A stretch of 64,000 bases of DNA from Isoetes taiwanensis (taxonomy: Eukaryota; Streptophyta; Lycopodiopsida; Isoetales; Isoetaceae): the NCBI GenBank assembly GCA_021234155.1, contig JAJEKV010000004.1, positions 25,457,662 through 25,521,661 of the forward strand, written 5' to 3'. The notes under the pieces are model-generated. The model ran no database searches. It was not told where the DNA came from and saw only the letters and a program-made list of their open reading frames with translations. The translations under genes were made by a program, and so were the position numbers. Position 1 is the stretch's first letter; each line of letters begins with the position of its first letter. Shown here one piece after another: positions 45,280 to 58,546 of this stretch.

Positions 45280-48200
45280 ATTTACCAAGTCGATTTAATT
45301 TTTTTCCTTAAAGTTCTTATCCATACCGTCATTCCCCGCAACTCGCATGCGGCTATGAACTCAATTTGATCTTCAAAATGTGTGATAGGGTGTTCCTACT
45401 GCGCACATAAGTCAACGTCGTGTTAATCCAAGACGATGCACATAAGTTCGGTGTCCATAATAAGATCTTGGGTTGTTCAATGATGTTGCCACATATAAGT
45501 AAGACCTTATCTTTATATGGGCTTTCAAGAACTATACAAATCACCCCATCAAAATAGTATATTATCATTCGAAAAGTATGGCGCGAATTCAAATCAGCAT
45601 GTCTATAAAACGTTTGTTGACCAACTTGAGGATATAACCACATCACAACAGTAATTTTTAAAAGCATTGATGGGCTTGATGTAAAACTCATTTTTTCAGC
45701 GCAAAATCAAAATATTTTTGCTTGACGACATCCTACTCCATTATCATTAGTAAAAGAGTCATATGCCAATACACATCTTTACTTAGAAAGCAAAATGATG
45801 GTTTGGGAAGCAACCTGGACTTTTGTATAAGAAGAGCTTCAATTAGACATTAAACTTATATATAGAAAAACCAGCAAATTGAGAGCTCAAAGAAAACTAA
45901 AAGCAAGAGAGTAAAACATTTCTAAGTAAAACATTTGTAGAGAAGGTCTGACCACTGGTTTTTGGGTTTGAGCCATTTTCCAACATCCTGGAATTTCAAA
46001 TAGAGACTAACAATAGCTAGTCTCCTGCATTTGCTTAATATGAGTAATAGAAGGAAGCAGTTGATTATCGTAGTAGAAAACCTATAAGTCTCATGACAGT
46101 ACAACGTATCTTAAAGATGAGGGAGAATGCCTTGACATAAAAGAAATTTTAATGCGTACTGTAATATGTCATAATAATTTCTAGTAATTCATAACCTTGT
46201 CTACAACCTCAATCATGCTGCTAAGTTAACTGGTCTACTTGTCATCTAGCCTAGAATCATTGGATTAAAATGCTTCGCTATATATCTTCTGTAACAAACA
46301 ACCAGCCGAAGAAGGAAGTTCTATTTTGATGGTTGATGCGAAAAGAGCAAGGGGTTCCACGCTTTTTGGTGTATAAACCCATCCGCATGCATGGGAAGGG
46401 GGGTTTTGGACCCATTTTCATACATATGGCTTCGCAGGGTCCTTTTTCTGGTATTTTTGCACTATCCTGGTAATTTTTTATTCAAAAGGGGTCAAAATTT
46501 GCTTTTTAAAGATCCGTGTATCTGTTTTTGCCACCCCATGCACACATGGCATATCCCCCCTTATACATGAGTGAATCCCCCTTGGAAAGAGCATGATGCA
46601 ATCGCGTCAAAAATAGGAATGTTCCAATTGCTACTAATGCAGGTCATCCATAAAGCAACCTTACCTCTTATTTTCATTACACTTCTAGTTACATGCAAGC
46701 GAAGATCCCTTCTACTTCTTCAATAATCAGTTTTCTCTGTAAATAATGGCATATCAAACCAAGGCTCACTCTAGATAACGGCGAAACTTCGGGTGGAGAG
46801 TTTTTACAATTAGGGACATCGTGGGGATCTTAAAACGGTTACAACATGTGTGCAAGTGTCTCAAGATGGCGTTTCTCGATCTCGAATATATTGGAACATA
46901 TATTGCCTTCTAAAGTACATGACATGGTGCAAGACTTTCAAAACATCATGGTCTGTTTTGCGACTAAAAAATTAAGCTAATGCCTCTATTGTTTAAAGGA
47001 GAGTTGCGGATAATGACGCAAAATGCAAATACACTGAACACATAAAAGCTGGGTCTGCGTGCTAACATATTTCAAAAGCTACCCAATTTTTAAATGAATG
47101 GATGGATGTCAAACTCTAATGTTGCATTGCTTGCAACACATTAAGAAAAATATGGAAAGCATATATAGGCAACAAAGCAACATCTGGTTACTCTAATTGG
47201 CCCCTTATGAGCTAGCATATCGCATTATTAAATGAATACATGTGATAAATTACATTACGCATCTGACAATAAAAAAGTGCAAAGAAAAGACGCATAAGTA
47301 CATAAAAATGTTTAAAAGCATCTCCATTCCTCTAAGCATGTCTAGTGTTTTATCAATGTTTTTGTTTGAAAAGTAGCATCTTAGAGGAAATTGTAACTAT
47401 ATCACCATAAAATATGAATAAAAGTGCTACCTTCTTGTGAACATAATGACTCAGGCTTTTGTAATGTTCTTTTTTATGAACCCAGAAAATGTAATAACTG
47501 AATCAAAGATACCTGCCTGCAAAAGAACATCAGCAAAATTTACTGCTGCCCTAAAACGATTTATAAGAGGACTGGTTGGAAGCACAAAAATGAATCAGAA
47601 GCTAGGGAGAAAATCCTATTCTGACCTCTAAAAAGAGACAGCAAAAATATAGTTTCGAGTGGTAATTTCAAGGGACTTGCAGCCAAACTGAAGATTGAAG
47701 AAGGAAAAAGACCATTTACAATGACGTTGAAGAAGACAATACCTCCCACATAAAGTCTGCTCGATTGGTCCAAGAATTTTCTGGAGTTTTTGTGATTTTC
47801 TTATCCGTCAATGCTAAAATTAATGAATCTAATGGTGGAAATTAAATTTAGGTAATGTGGCGGTGCACCTGGATAGCCTAGAATTCTACAAATTGTTGTA
47901 AGAGGGTTTAGGCAAGCCTGCGGCAATGCTTAGGCACCATAAGATTGTAGTGGAAGCAATAAATCATATCTATATACATGGAGAGACTAATAAATACACT
48001 GCTAGTATTATTGTTTCCCATTTCCTATGGATTGAAGCCACGGGAATAAAGTTCAAAGGAAATAACATCAATCTGAACGTATATTTTCTATAGCAACGAT
48101 CGGGCAAGTGTGGATATCAGAAAAACAACATTGTCCACATAGAATGTAAGCCAATTCAATATGTGACTAATGGAAAGAAAACCTTCAATCTTTTACATGG

Positions 48201-49353
48201 TGCATGCCAGGCAATCCAAGAGCAACGGCTAGAACATGTTATGCCAAAGACTGAAGAAAGGAAAAATGAAAATTTTCTATATAGGAGAAGCATCATTAAG
48301 TGTATCCATTTATCAGGAGACGTGTAATACTTTACTTAAGATCTACCAAAATAAAATGTATAGCCCCTCTTCCCAAAAAAAAAACCAAAAAAACATCAAT
48401 TTAACATATGTATTCTATACATGCAATAGTAGTTTAATCTTGAACTGTCATAGTTTGCAACCACTTATGTAGATATAGATTAAACTAGAGAGGCAATAGA
48501 GAGTGAACAATCCTAACTTAGTTGAATTCTGGTTATAAGGGTTTGCTATATCATCATAAACAAGTTAAACAAGTTCCCCTCACTTGAAGGAGCTTAAAAA
48601 AAACCCAATTCATCATATATTGCGCAATCTTTTTGAGGACATGGAAGAGGCAATTCTTGCTACCTCTTACTACTTGTTCGTATTAAGTTAAGGACATATT
48701 TTTAGTCTAGAAAATGGATGTTTGATTCTATAGTACTTATACATGTATATTATATTACTATGCTTCATTGTACCTATTTTATCATTACAATCAATAGAAT
48801 ACATCTTCCAATGATTTGGTGGCTAGTTTATTGGACCAATAGCTACGCATTTTTAAGTTCAAGGCTGCAATAGCTACGCATTTTTATGTTCAAGGCTGCT
48901 TAGGAACATTTAAGGAGATTACTCTATGTCCTAATAGGATATTGCCAAATGTAGTATGATATAGAAATAAATATAAATAAAATCTTAAGAAAAATGACAA
49001 TAAAGCCATACATTATTTAATAATAACTAGAAATATGTGTGAATTGAATAGACATGCTTCTCATATAGAATGTAAAACCCTTGCACCATGTAGCTTAATG
49101 TAATTTGACAATCATAGAATGATTATCATGTGCAAATACTTCAGCCTAAATTTTGTAGCCCTTCCATGTAGTTTAACTTCATTCGCAACTTTCTATTGTC
49201 CCAGAAGGACTTTTAGTCATATGCATTAACTTCCAGCATGGCATTGTTGAAGGGGCCGTATTCGGATTCAATATAACTCTTATAATAATTAGTATTATTC
49301 TCTAATGGAGTAAGTACATCGTGCTTCAGGTTCATGTTCCAATGGCATCTCTT
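45280..49353. other. Intergenic; one unknown minus-strand ORF
   Basis: 45,353-45,691 (-) is a 112-codon open frame (including YRHADLNSRHTFRMIIYYFD and NLCASSWINTTLTYVRSRN) that I do not recognise. The remainder, to the start of the large duplication, has no supportable gene. Confidence 0.35.
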
Positions 49354-50464
49354 GCACTCACTCAGTTAGTTGAGATATGCACATTGTGTAATTTTTACAT
49401 ATGATTAATAACTTTTTTTTCATCCTTCAATTTTTATAAAAATTTTATAGAAAGGGGATAAAAAGCATCATGGAGGAATTAACAAAATGAAAGGGGTGAA
49501 AATGTGGCAAGAAAAAAATATGGTGATTTTTGTGGTACGCTAGTGTTTGGTAGGAGATAAGACCATGAACATACAAAAGATGCACCATTCTAATAATAAT
49601 TAGCTTTTGAGTAATTTTAAAACTTTGTAGTTTGCTAATAATGAGAAGACTTGTAATTCATTCAATAAGCTCTTCCATATTGGCAAAAGCTACTGTGTAC
49701 AATTAATGGAGGGCCTAAAAAGACAAAATCACACATGGCACATTTTAATAGAGGAATTAAAAAAAGGGAAATCAATATGGCACATCCGTATTCTTTGTAG
49801 ACCTTGATTTCCTAAATTATACATGTGGCTACGTGGTTGTCTTGTATACAAAACTTCATTCTAGTTTCAATTCTATTGTGGAAGGCTTCTTGCTACAAGC
49901 ATTACCGCTTTTAGGCATGCTTGATAGGCGAATTGAAACTATATTAATGTTACATGAAGCTTTGGGTAGGAGCAATTATGCTTGAATCTGCAGCTAACAA
50001 AACCGTTAGAATGCTGGTAAAAGAGATTTGGAGCAAGAATACTAGTGGCATTAAGGTCTAGAACTTTGGCCACGTCATGTCATGATGGGATTAGTGGTGG
50101 GTTAGAATTGCTTGCCCAAACTTTACGATTACATTTTTGTTAATTTGACATGTTCCCATGAGCTTGACCAAGCCATCTTTGTCGAAGAAGGTTATCTAAT
50201 GAGTGAGGTCATCTTGCTCGTGACAAGGCCAATTGATATAATTAAATTCAGATCAAACAGAAGTCAAGACCAGAGAAAATATAAACTAAATGTCTAGTTT
50301 GCATCCCATTATGATATGAAAATTGAAACTTTAACGTCATAGGATTCATTGGAACAAAACAAAATGGCCGTCTTGTTTAGGTTAAATGAATCTAGTTGGA
50401 GTAATTGATTCTATTATATTTCTATTTGAAGGAAAAAAGTCCATATTACTTGGAGAGTTGGGCT

Positions 50465-51271
50465 ATGGCGTTTTAGGGCTGGGCTATTATGTCTCTTCTT
50501 TGCATACCATTGTGTGGTGCGTATTCTACACTCTTAAGCATAGCAGATAGCTCTAATGCAACTTCGCGCAATGGAAAAAAGTTGCCACTTCTCCAAATGG
50601 CAAGTACATGGACATTGGGATTGCACATCAGGGCAAACACTAGCCTAAATTGGGAATGCCAGATGAATGTGGTAAATCTACCAACCGAAGTATAAAGGTA
50701 TCTTGCTTTTATTATAAATGCAAGCAAAGACCAAATCTTTTGCTCTTTAGTTGTATCCGAAGGCGATTGTAATGCTTTCTTATCAAACCCAGAATAGCAC
50801 ACTAGTCAATCAACCGACTAGCTATCGGTTGCAAATTCCCAATACCGGTCTTACAATTGGACAATTATGGTAGCATTAGCTTCAATTCTTTCTTTCCACT
50901 CCTCCTCCTCTTTTGTCCTCGGAAAATCGAAATCGGTAAATAATGAAGTTTGTTTGTTTACTTTTTTCCTTTCTTTCTTTCTTTTTCCTTTTTTTTTTCT
51001 TTTTTCTTTTGGTAAGTAGCATGGAATGACAAAGTTGGATTTTTTTGCCCACATCAAATGGGTTGGCATCGGTGTTCTTGTTCTTGTTGGACTCCTCGTC
51101 TTATTTGTTGGTGTAGCGATATGCTATAGTAACTTCCATATCAAATGCGATGCGGATGTGTAAGAGAGGAAGAAGGAAAACATCACTCCTCACAATGTGA
51201 TATAAGGGTAGTTCAATGCCGGTCCCCGGCTTCGAAGTTGGCAAACCTACATTTGTTGTGATTGGCGATAG
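50465..51271 (+). pseudogene. Lectin-like membrane protein, copy A (broken)
   Basis: Counterpart of the gene at 58,547-59,356. The start codon at 50,465 is followed at once by a stop (atg gcg ttt tag, where copy B reads ttt cgg). Further frameshifts lie throughout: acttcgcgcaa for actctgccgcaa, accggtc for acctggtc, aatcggtaaat for aatccaggtaaat at the donor. The hydrophobic segment and Cys-rich tail are recognisable but out of frame. Nearly all lesions fall on CAG/CTG triplets of copy B, so part of the apparent decay could be a sequencing artefact. Confidence 0.8.
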
Positions 51272-51326
51272 GTAGCCAGGGAACATACATTAAAATATTT
51301 TGTTATCCCTTCTCTCTTCTCCCTTC

Positions 51327-51447
51327 TTCCTTCTCCTTCTCCTTCTCCTTCTCCTTCTCCTTCTCCTTCTCCTTCTCCTTCTCCTTCTCCTTCTCCTTCT
51401 CCTTCTCCTTCTCCTTCTCCTTCTCCTTCTTTCTCCTTCTCCTTCTC
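51327..51447. repeat. (CTTCTC)n microsatellite, copy A
   Basis: About twenty uninterrupted CTTCTC units directly 3' of the lectin-like pseudogene. Long Glu/Gly-, Leu- or Ser/Phe-repeat frames over it are artefacts. Confidence 0.95.
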
Positions 51448-53633
51448 ACATACGCTTCTCCTCTTTTCTCTTGGAAAAAGAAGCGTCTTCATTTTCTTTC
51501 TTCTTTCTTCTTGGAAAAATAGGAAGTCTTGTCCTTTGGAGAAAATAAGTATTTAATCTTGTTTCTTCGGTAATATATATGTACATACATTTGCTTTGCA
51601 ATTTATACATGATTGCTTTCAAGTGAATATAGAATGGAATAAATTGTCGGAAAGCTAAAGTTACCACTTGACAACTCACAACATTACATGCATTTGAAAA
51701 ATTACAAATGGTCCATGTTAAGAAGTTGCTTTTTGTTTCTCTATGGCAGAATGTGTAGGCCCTACATAATAAAGAATGTGAAGACAGACTTATTAAATTG
51801 AAGGGGCACAAAATTAGTGGGACATATAACCATTGTAGGCGTGGCAGGGATCAACCTAGAATTTAGAACTCGCAAGTCATGCTATTATAGACAAGAGATA
51901 CGTTTTATACATACAAATACATACTAAGCTAACGTATGCAAAGTCATACACCCTTTTTTAATTTATTTGTTGTAGACAGCTTGTATTTACGGACTGATTG
52001 GCATGGGATATGAAATTATTGTTTAAAATGTCTAAAAAATCAAGACATTGCCAAAAGTGTTGGACATAAAATGACAAGGGGACGTTGGCTTTGAAATCAT
52101 CGAACAAACATTTTTACAAAGAGATCTTAAGTGCATAATACCTAGGATCGAGATGCCTTACAAAGGACCATAGAAGCGAGGCAATATGTGGCAAAAAAAA
52201 ATCTTTACCAATCTGGATATTTTACATGGCCTTAGGGAAAATATGTATGCCAAAATTGGACCCGATTTGGGATGATCTTAGCAAATATTATGTATAGCTA
52301 TGTTGAGGATTGATGGTCTTTAAAATTCCTACTCTATAAATAAATGGATTCGGGTTTAAGAAGGAGGCATGGCATCCGCCATCACCCACCGCTATTAAGA
52401 GGAGGAAAGACGATTTAAATCTAACCACTAGAAAAGGATTATCAAAGTGAAGATGAAAGCCCCTAATAATAAGAAGACTTTCCAATTTCATGGTGCTACC
52501 AAGATGCGCTTTTCAATATTTGCTCGAAGTTCGCATAGAAAAACCCAGAATAACACGTCTGCAAAAAATTTGTAGGTAAACCGAATATGGCAAGCTTGAA
52601 GGCTTCATTAGTATTGATGATCCAAAGGTTGAGATTCTAGAGGACCACACAAATGATAAGGAAAATGCACAAGATCAAAATATGGAGCAAAAAACTAGAG
52701 AACTTTTTGAGCAAATGAGCAACTCAGATTTTCAAGTGGTAGACTAAAATTGTTAAAACCTTTGATTCTATTTGCTTTGTAGAATAATAGCTGATTCCTA
52801 GAACATGTGATGAAATTAATCTATGTTTTACGCAAAGGTTAGGAGGTAAATCTATCATACGTTATACATAAATATTGATGACACACATTGAAGGTTGTCT
52901 CTACATGGCGAATGTCTAGGTGGAGCCTCCCCTCCCCCCAACACTAGAATAACTTGGTGTGACCGAGCCTACAAATCCAAGACATATATAGGAAAGGACA
53001 CAAGCGTAAAAAGATAAATGTCTAGTAGAGAAACAAGTCGGTACCATAAAAATATTTCTTTTAAATTCCATTTCATAGCATCTAATTTATGCAAGATCTA
53101 GGGGAAATTCTAATCCATTAAGCTCAAGGCTTTATCTTAAAGGATGGGAATTCTTCTTGACAGTGGCAAAGCAAATTAATGAAAAGAGGTTACAAATCCA
53201 CTTCCTTTAAGTCTTTCTTCAAAGCTATTTGTAGATAGGAATGCACACTAGTTGGTGAGCAAGGCCTTTGGCTCGGAATCTCTGACATTCTCTTTGCTGA
53301 GCTCATATTGCACTCCCAATTAGCCTAGGGACTTGTTGGATCCCCTAAAGCCTAAGTCCCACTGGATTAGACTAGGTTCCTTGAACATGTAGTAGTCCAC
53401 CAATTTTCATAAATGACCTATCAAGGGTATCGGTATTTCATGCTTAAGCTTAGCATTGGCGGGATCTTGGGCTATTTACTTTTTAGATGATATTCCAAGG
53501 AGTTGAGCATGTAAGTGCTTGGAGTACCGAGGCTGGTTGAGTCTAGGCTTGCCAAAAAAAAAAGCTCCACCTTTACATCCAAATCAAAAGCTACCTTTAG
53601 TTACTTTAACTTAGTATCAAATCCTAGGTTTAC

Positions 53634-54046
53634 TAGTCTTTGTAGCTTCTCTCGAGGAGTTAGGAACATAAGTAGATACCGAGGAAAAATGAACCAAAGT
53701 CTGCTGTGATGAGGCGACCTTCGAGGAATCGTGTCCTAATACACCGAGACTATATGTTCTTGATGCATGCTTCACACCTGCTTAGCGAAGATTGTCAAGT
53801 AGAATTCAACAACCGCACTAGATGGGAGCTATTAGTGTATAGATATTCATTATGTTTGCATGCGCAGTTATAACAAAAATTTACTTGACTAAAAATGATT
53901 GTGGAAGCGGGGCTACTTAAAAAAAGATCGCATATCCGAGATATCAAAGCAGTTCAAAATATCCAAGTTTTTTTCACCTTTGCAGGTCCAAAAAAATCGT
54001 ATTTATAACTTGGCGTGATGGTCCTCATATTTTTCCACATCCTTTT
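53634..54046 (-). pseudogene. AP endonuclease exons, copy A (broken)
   Basis: Counterpart of 61,700-62,100. The acceptor of the first exon, cttacacag in copy B, reads cttacgggg here. The second exon is 142 nt instead of 138, so the frame is lost. Differences again coincide with CAG/CTG sites (ctgtat to tcgtat, ggcagtatgg to ggcgtgatgg, ttcagaatcg to ttcgaggaatcg). Confidence 0.7.
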
Positions 54047-54630
54047 CCCCGTAAGTTGTGGAACAAAAAAGCCGATGCTCCAAAAAAGGACCGAGAATGA
54101 ATGAAGTCAATGACTAGATTCTGTTTTAATTGTCATGTCAAATTATAGGTTCAATGATTGAACCTATATCACACCTATTTAATTGATTTTGTGCACAAGG
54201 GAACACCCACTTGGAAATTTTGTGCACATAGAGGTGTTACTATTTTAGGTTTTAACTTGGAGCCAACTAAATGTAGATCCAATCGTTAGTCATAACCAAT
54301 GGATTACTTTGTTCACACTGAGCAATAACAAACAATTTGGCATCCCAGTTGCCGAATCGATTATAAATCAAGAGGTACTTAAGTAGGTTTGATGTATTTT
54401 GGTTTTCAGTCAAACCATGAGTAGTGATTGGGTCAATGTGTTTGCTACAATAGAATTGCTACAATATTCAATGGTTAAGAATTAATATCCAATGCATTCA
54501 AATGCTTAAGAGTTTAATGGTTAAAAGTAAAAGGGCTAGTGATTCAATCATAAGGAATAGCGAAGCTCTTAGCTTAGGATAGAAAGTGCTAATTGGCTAG
54601 ATAATTTTATTGCTCTATAACATCTTCATT

Positions 54631-55800
54631 TGAAATCAAAGCTGGATCAACATGGCCAGCAGATTTGGAGCTTCCTTATTGAATGCAATTGATGTATTCA
54701 GGAGAGGAGCTGGATTCCAAGTATCGCAGGGAAAGGATGAAGAGGTGCTAAAGATTGAAGGGCTATGGCAATTTGTTACAAACAAAGAGCAAACTCTAGA
54801 GTACTCCAAATAATTAGCCAAGGAAAAACTTATGCAATAGCAGAAGAATCATGGACTGGTGCAAGTCCGTAAAACGATGCAGCATCATGGAAGTGGTGAA
54901 GGATCTAGTGCGGCAATAAATATTGCAGCTAAAGGGAAAATACTTGAAGCAAAAGCTATGATAAAAAGCAAAATGATCTCCAGCATTTTGCTTAGAATAA
55001 GAGGGATGTCTCCATGGGAAATGTGGAACTATATGTTAAAAACGTATCACATTTAATCTTCTTCAGCTGGACGTCTTGGACAAGGAGAGATTTGAAGCAT
55101 CATGATAAGGATGACATCAAAGATTTCTTTGAAAAACTTTATAATATTATTATTGCAAATACGGAGGTTGCTGGAGCACCTGAAGAGGAACGCGACAGAG
55201 GTAGGGGCAGGTCTATAGCAGTTAATTTGCAGCCACAGAAGAAGAAGAATTAGATGAAGCACAAGATAAAGATGCTAAAGTAAGAATTTTAAATTGATGT
55301 CAGTATTTTTTGAATACAAAGTAAGTGATGATGGTGATCTATATGTGCTTAGAGAGTGGAGCTTATAGAAGTCGCCTTCTAAGCTTAAGGGTAAGGTCTA
55401 CAGGAACTCATGTTATGTGCAATGGGTGATGGAAATTTGCAGAAGGTTGAGCTGGCTTGTTGGAGTTATCGGACTTGAAAGGAAAACCAATGGTTCTTGA
55501 TAATGTACTATGTACGAAATCTAATTAGGAATCTCATTTCAGTCACTCAGTTAATAGATCTTGGAAAAGCTTTATTGTGCGGTGATTCTCACATATGAAA
55601 TGGCTAAACGACATTTGGCTTTCACATTGATGGATCAAATTTAATAAATGTTGTTGTACTTCCTACTTTAAAACTTGGCATGAGAGACTTGGCCGTACAG
55701 ATGTAAGCAATCTGAAATTTATCATGAAGCCCATATAGCATGGAGCAAGGATTGGCTTATATAAATGCTGACAAATCCATATAGCACATCTCGTATTACA
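54631..55800 (+). mobile_element. Ty1/copia relic, copy A
   Basis: tgaaatcaaagc at 54,631-54,642 is a decayed primer-binding site (compare TGGTATCAGAGC). The ATG at 54,652 opens a short gag-like frame ending GLWQFVTNKEQT. 54,859-55,056 continues with KSKMISSILLRIRGMSPWEM. 55,100-55,253 includes DFFEKLYNIIIANTEVAG. Near 55,500 comes VLDNVL, then 55,673-55,729 encodes TWHERLGRTDVSNLKF, the GAG-pre-integrase signature (here the conserved His after LG is Arg). Many stops; inactive. No integrase core or RT follows. Confidence 0.6.
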
Positions 55801-55876
55801 ATAACTAGTTCAAAGCACATTTGGTTACTTTGTATAGGAATTTACAAACTACTCTCTAGAGTACTTTATAAGGAAT

Positions 55877-56113
55877 GTAGAACTTCAAAAATAGCTAATT
55901 AATAAATATAAGAATGTTCCAAATGATTTCTTGTAAAAGTGGTTGCACTTGTACAAGGTGATCTCTCTACCTGTGTTGTGAGTTGTAAGGAGCGTACAAC
56001 TTCAAAAAATAGAGAAAAATAAATAGGTGAATGTTTCGAATGATTTCTTTTTCTTGAAAAGGTGGTTGTAGTTGCAGGGTGATCTCTCTACCCCCTGATC
56101 TCTCTACCCCCTG
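55877..56113. repeat. Imperfect ~115-bp tandem repeat
   Basis: 'gaatgtagaacttcaaaaa' to 'gtgatctctctacc' is repeated as 'gagcgtacaacttcaaaaaa' to 'gtgatctctctacccc'. Confidence 0.7.
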
Positions 56114-56342
56114 CTTGTTATAATCTTAATATCAAGAAACGACAACTCAAAAGAACTTTTACACAATGTCCAATTTCTTTGTATTGAACTTCGAAGCCAT
56201 TTGTTGAATGTTATCTTAAATAAGAAAGTAAGAAAGGAAAAATACTTGAACAAATAGGATATGTGAAGAACAAACAATTTAAAACCAATAGTTGCTAATT
56301 TGAATGGCCAAAACTTGAAATTAAGGAAAAACATGAAATTGC

Positions 56343-56386
56343 TTATCATGGTTTTTTCGACGAATACGTCGAAAAAACCATGATAA
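56343..56386. other. Perfect 20-bp inverted repeat, 4-base loop
   Basis: Arms 56,343-56,362 and 56,367-56,386 are exact reverse complements (ttatcatggttttttcgacg), separated by aata. No gene or terminator context supports a function. Confidence 0.9.
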
Positions 56387-56888
56387 ATCTTATGGTACCC
56401 GATACCCAAATTACATTTTGGGAACCTTATAGCAAAGCAAATTTCGGCCAATAAGCTGTTCATTAGATATATACACTATACACAAGAAAGAATAGCCCCC
56501 ATCCTAGAACTAAAGTAAGATAACACATTTGCTAGCCCTAAATGGTAGAATGGATTAGATCACATACCACAGTCAAAATCACAACAAATCTGCAGATCAT
56601 ATGGATTATATCAAACCCAAGAACCCCCTGTTTGTCAAGTCGCCTCTTTGCATATCATACCATATATAAAGCATATCATTTTCTGTTCTTAAAAAATAGG
56701 AAGCTAATTTTTCTGGGCTGAGGATAGCCGTGGGGTCGACACGTATGCTCCTTTTTCCAAATTCAAAAAAGAAAAAAATCAAGGGATGCCACGTTTCTGT
56801 TCAAAGAATCCGCTCCGCTCGGTCAAATGCTCTGATCTCCACTTCCTCTGCTCCATTCCGGCGAACTTCGCTCTCACACATCGCCGCC

Positions 56889-57180
56889 ATGGCGGTGCAA
56901 TGGAATGCAGGATTACTTTGCTTGGAAGCAAAGTTTGAATTCTTGGATCTTTATTTGCATGGAACTGGGCCTGATTCAAGGTTTTTATTTCCGGATTTTG
57001 ATGAATGGAGTTATTTTTTTCATTATTTTTTCAGGATTGAGCTATGGGTTATCTTAATTTGAGCTTGGATTGGTGCAGGGATGCGATTGGCGATGGAAGC
57101 TGCATCTATAGATATATCTGGCCAAAAAGATATGATGCTAAGATCAACAGAGGAGCAGCGTATAACAGAAAAGGAAGAGG
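56889..57180 (+). other. Possible 5' exons of an unrecognised gene
   Basis: The G+C-richer stretch 56,790-56,890 looks like a 5' leader. ATG at 56,889 opens MAVQWNAGLLCLEAKFEFLD. Downstream, a segment after an acceptor (gtgcag at 57,074-57,079) opens MRLAMEAASIDISGQKDMML then RSTEEQRITEKEE and ends at a possible donor (gaagag|gttaga). No family was recognised. Copy B of the duplication begins 270 bp later, so any gene here may have been cut. Confidence 0.3.
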
Positions 57181-58194
57181 TTAGAGCACCTTTTTGCCCT
57201 TCAAACCATCTTTATTTTTGCCCTTTTTCTGCCTTGCCAACCGGGCATTTAAAGCCCAGATCTAAATCCCTTTCCAAATTTGATCTTTAGCATCCATTGC
57301 GAAGAGCTGGACTATAGATTCATACAGATTTCTTGCAAGAAAGAAGACTAAAACCGATTATGCAGGCCGTGTCTCTGCTATCTGTTATGCTATAGTGAGG
57401 ATATGAGTCCGCCTGAACAGAGGGTTGAATCATCTGATGGTATGTCTGGCACTCACTCAGTTAGTTGAGATATGCACATTGTGTAATTTTTACATATGAT
57501 TAATAACTTTTTTTTCATCCTTCAATTTTTATAAAAATTTTATAGAAAGGGGATAAAAAGCATCATGGAGGAATTAACAAAATGAAAGGGTGAAATGTGG
57601 CAAGAAAAACATGGTGATTTTTGTGGCTGCTAGTGTTTGGTAGGAGATAAGACCATGAACATACAGTATGCACCATTCTAATAATAATTAGCTTTGAGTA
57701 ATTTTAAACTTTGTAGTTTGCTAATAATGAGAAGACTTGTAATTCATTCAATAAGCTCTTCCATATTGGCAAAGCACTACTGTGCAATTAATGGAGGGCC
57801 TAAAAAAAGACAAATCACACATGGCACATTTTAATAGAGGAATTAAAAAAAAAAGGGAAATCACGCATGGCACATCTGTATTCTTTGTAGACCTTGATTT
57901 CCTAAATTATACATGTGGCTACGTGGTTGTCTTGTATACAAGAACTTCATTCTAGTTTCAATTCTATTGTGGAAGGCTTGCCGGCAAGCATTACCGCGGA
58001 GGCATGCTTGATAGAGCAGAATTGAAACTATATTAATGTTACATGAAGCTTTGGGTAGGAGCAATTATGCGAATCTGCAGCTAACAAACCGTTAGAATGC
58101 TGGTAAAAGAGATTTGGAGCAAGAATACTAGTGGCATTAAGGTCTAGAACTTTGGCCACGTGTCATGATGGGATTCGTGGTGGGTTAGAATTGC

Positions 58195-58380
58195 TTGCCC
58201 AAACTTTACGATTACATTTTTGTTAATTTGACATGTTCCCATGAGCTTGACCAAGCCATCTTTGTCGAAGAAGGTTATCTAATGAGTGAGGTCATCTTGC
58301 TCGTGACAAGGCCAATTGATATAATTAAATTCAGATCAAACAGAAGTCAAGACCCAGAGAAATATAAACTAAATGTCTAG
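58195..58380 (+). CDS. Small ORF kept open in both duplicate copies
   Basis: A 61-codon frame (MPKLYDYIFVNLTCSHELDQ; EEGYLMSEVILLVTRPIDII) sits about 170 bp upstream of the lectin-like gene. It is also open in copy A at 50,112-50,297, differing only near the end (SQDPEK versus SQDQRK). Copy A is riddled with frameshifts elsewhere, so its openness may simply reflect that this stretch has few CAG/CTG triplets. No homology recognised; it could be promoter or leader sequence. Confidence 0.2.
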   Translation: MPKLYDYIFVNLTCSHELDQAIFVEEGYLMSEVILLVTRPIDIIKFRSNRSQDPEKYKLNV

Positions 58381-58546
58381 TTTGCATCCCATTATGATAT
58401 GAAATTGAAACTTTAACGTCATAGGATTCATTGGAACAAAACAAAATGGCCGTCTTGTTTAGGTTAAATGAATCTAGTTGGAGTAATTGATTCTATTATA
58501 TTTCTATTTGAAAGGAAAAAGTCCATATTACTTGGAGAGTTGGGCT

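Larger units (their letters stand above)
49354..55942. repeat. Large direct duplication, copy A (CAG/CTG-damaged)
   Basis: Aligns end to end with 57,449-64,000, with similarity starting at 'gcactcactcagttag'. From 49.35 to about 54.1 kb the copies differ by scattered small indels and substitutions, concentrated at CAG/CTG in copy B. From about 54.15 kb onward they are almost identical. The right limit is unknown because the window ends inside copy B. Confidence 0.95.

Noticed and set aside
47520-47575. Minus-strand AAVNFADVLLQ between splice-like sites, resembling a quinone oxidoreductase exon
   Set aside because: About a dozen residues only, with no neighbouring exon.
51247-51548. Glu-Gly, Leu or Ser-Phe repeat frames over the hexanucleotide tract (also 59,332-59,754)
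   Set aside because: Microsatellite translation artefacts.
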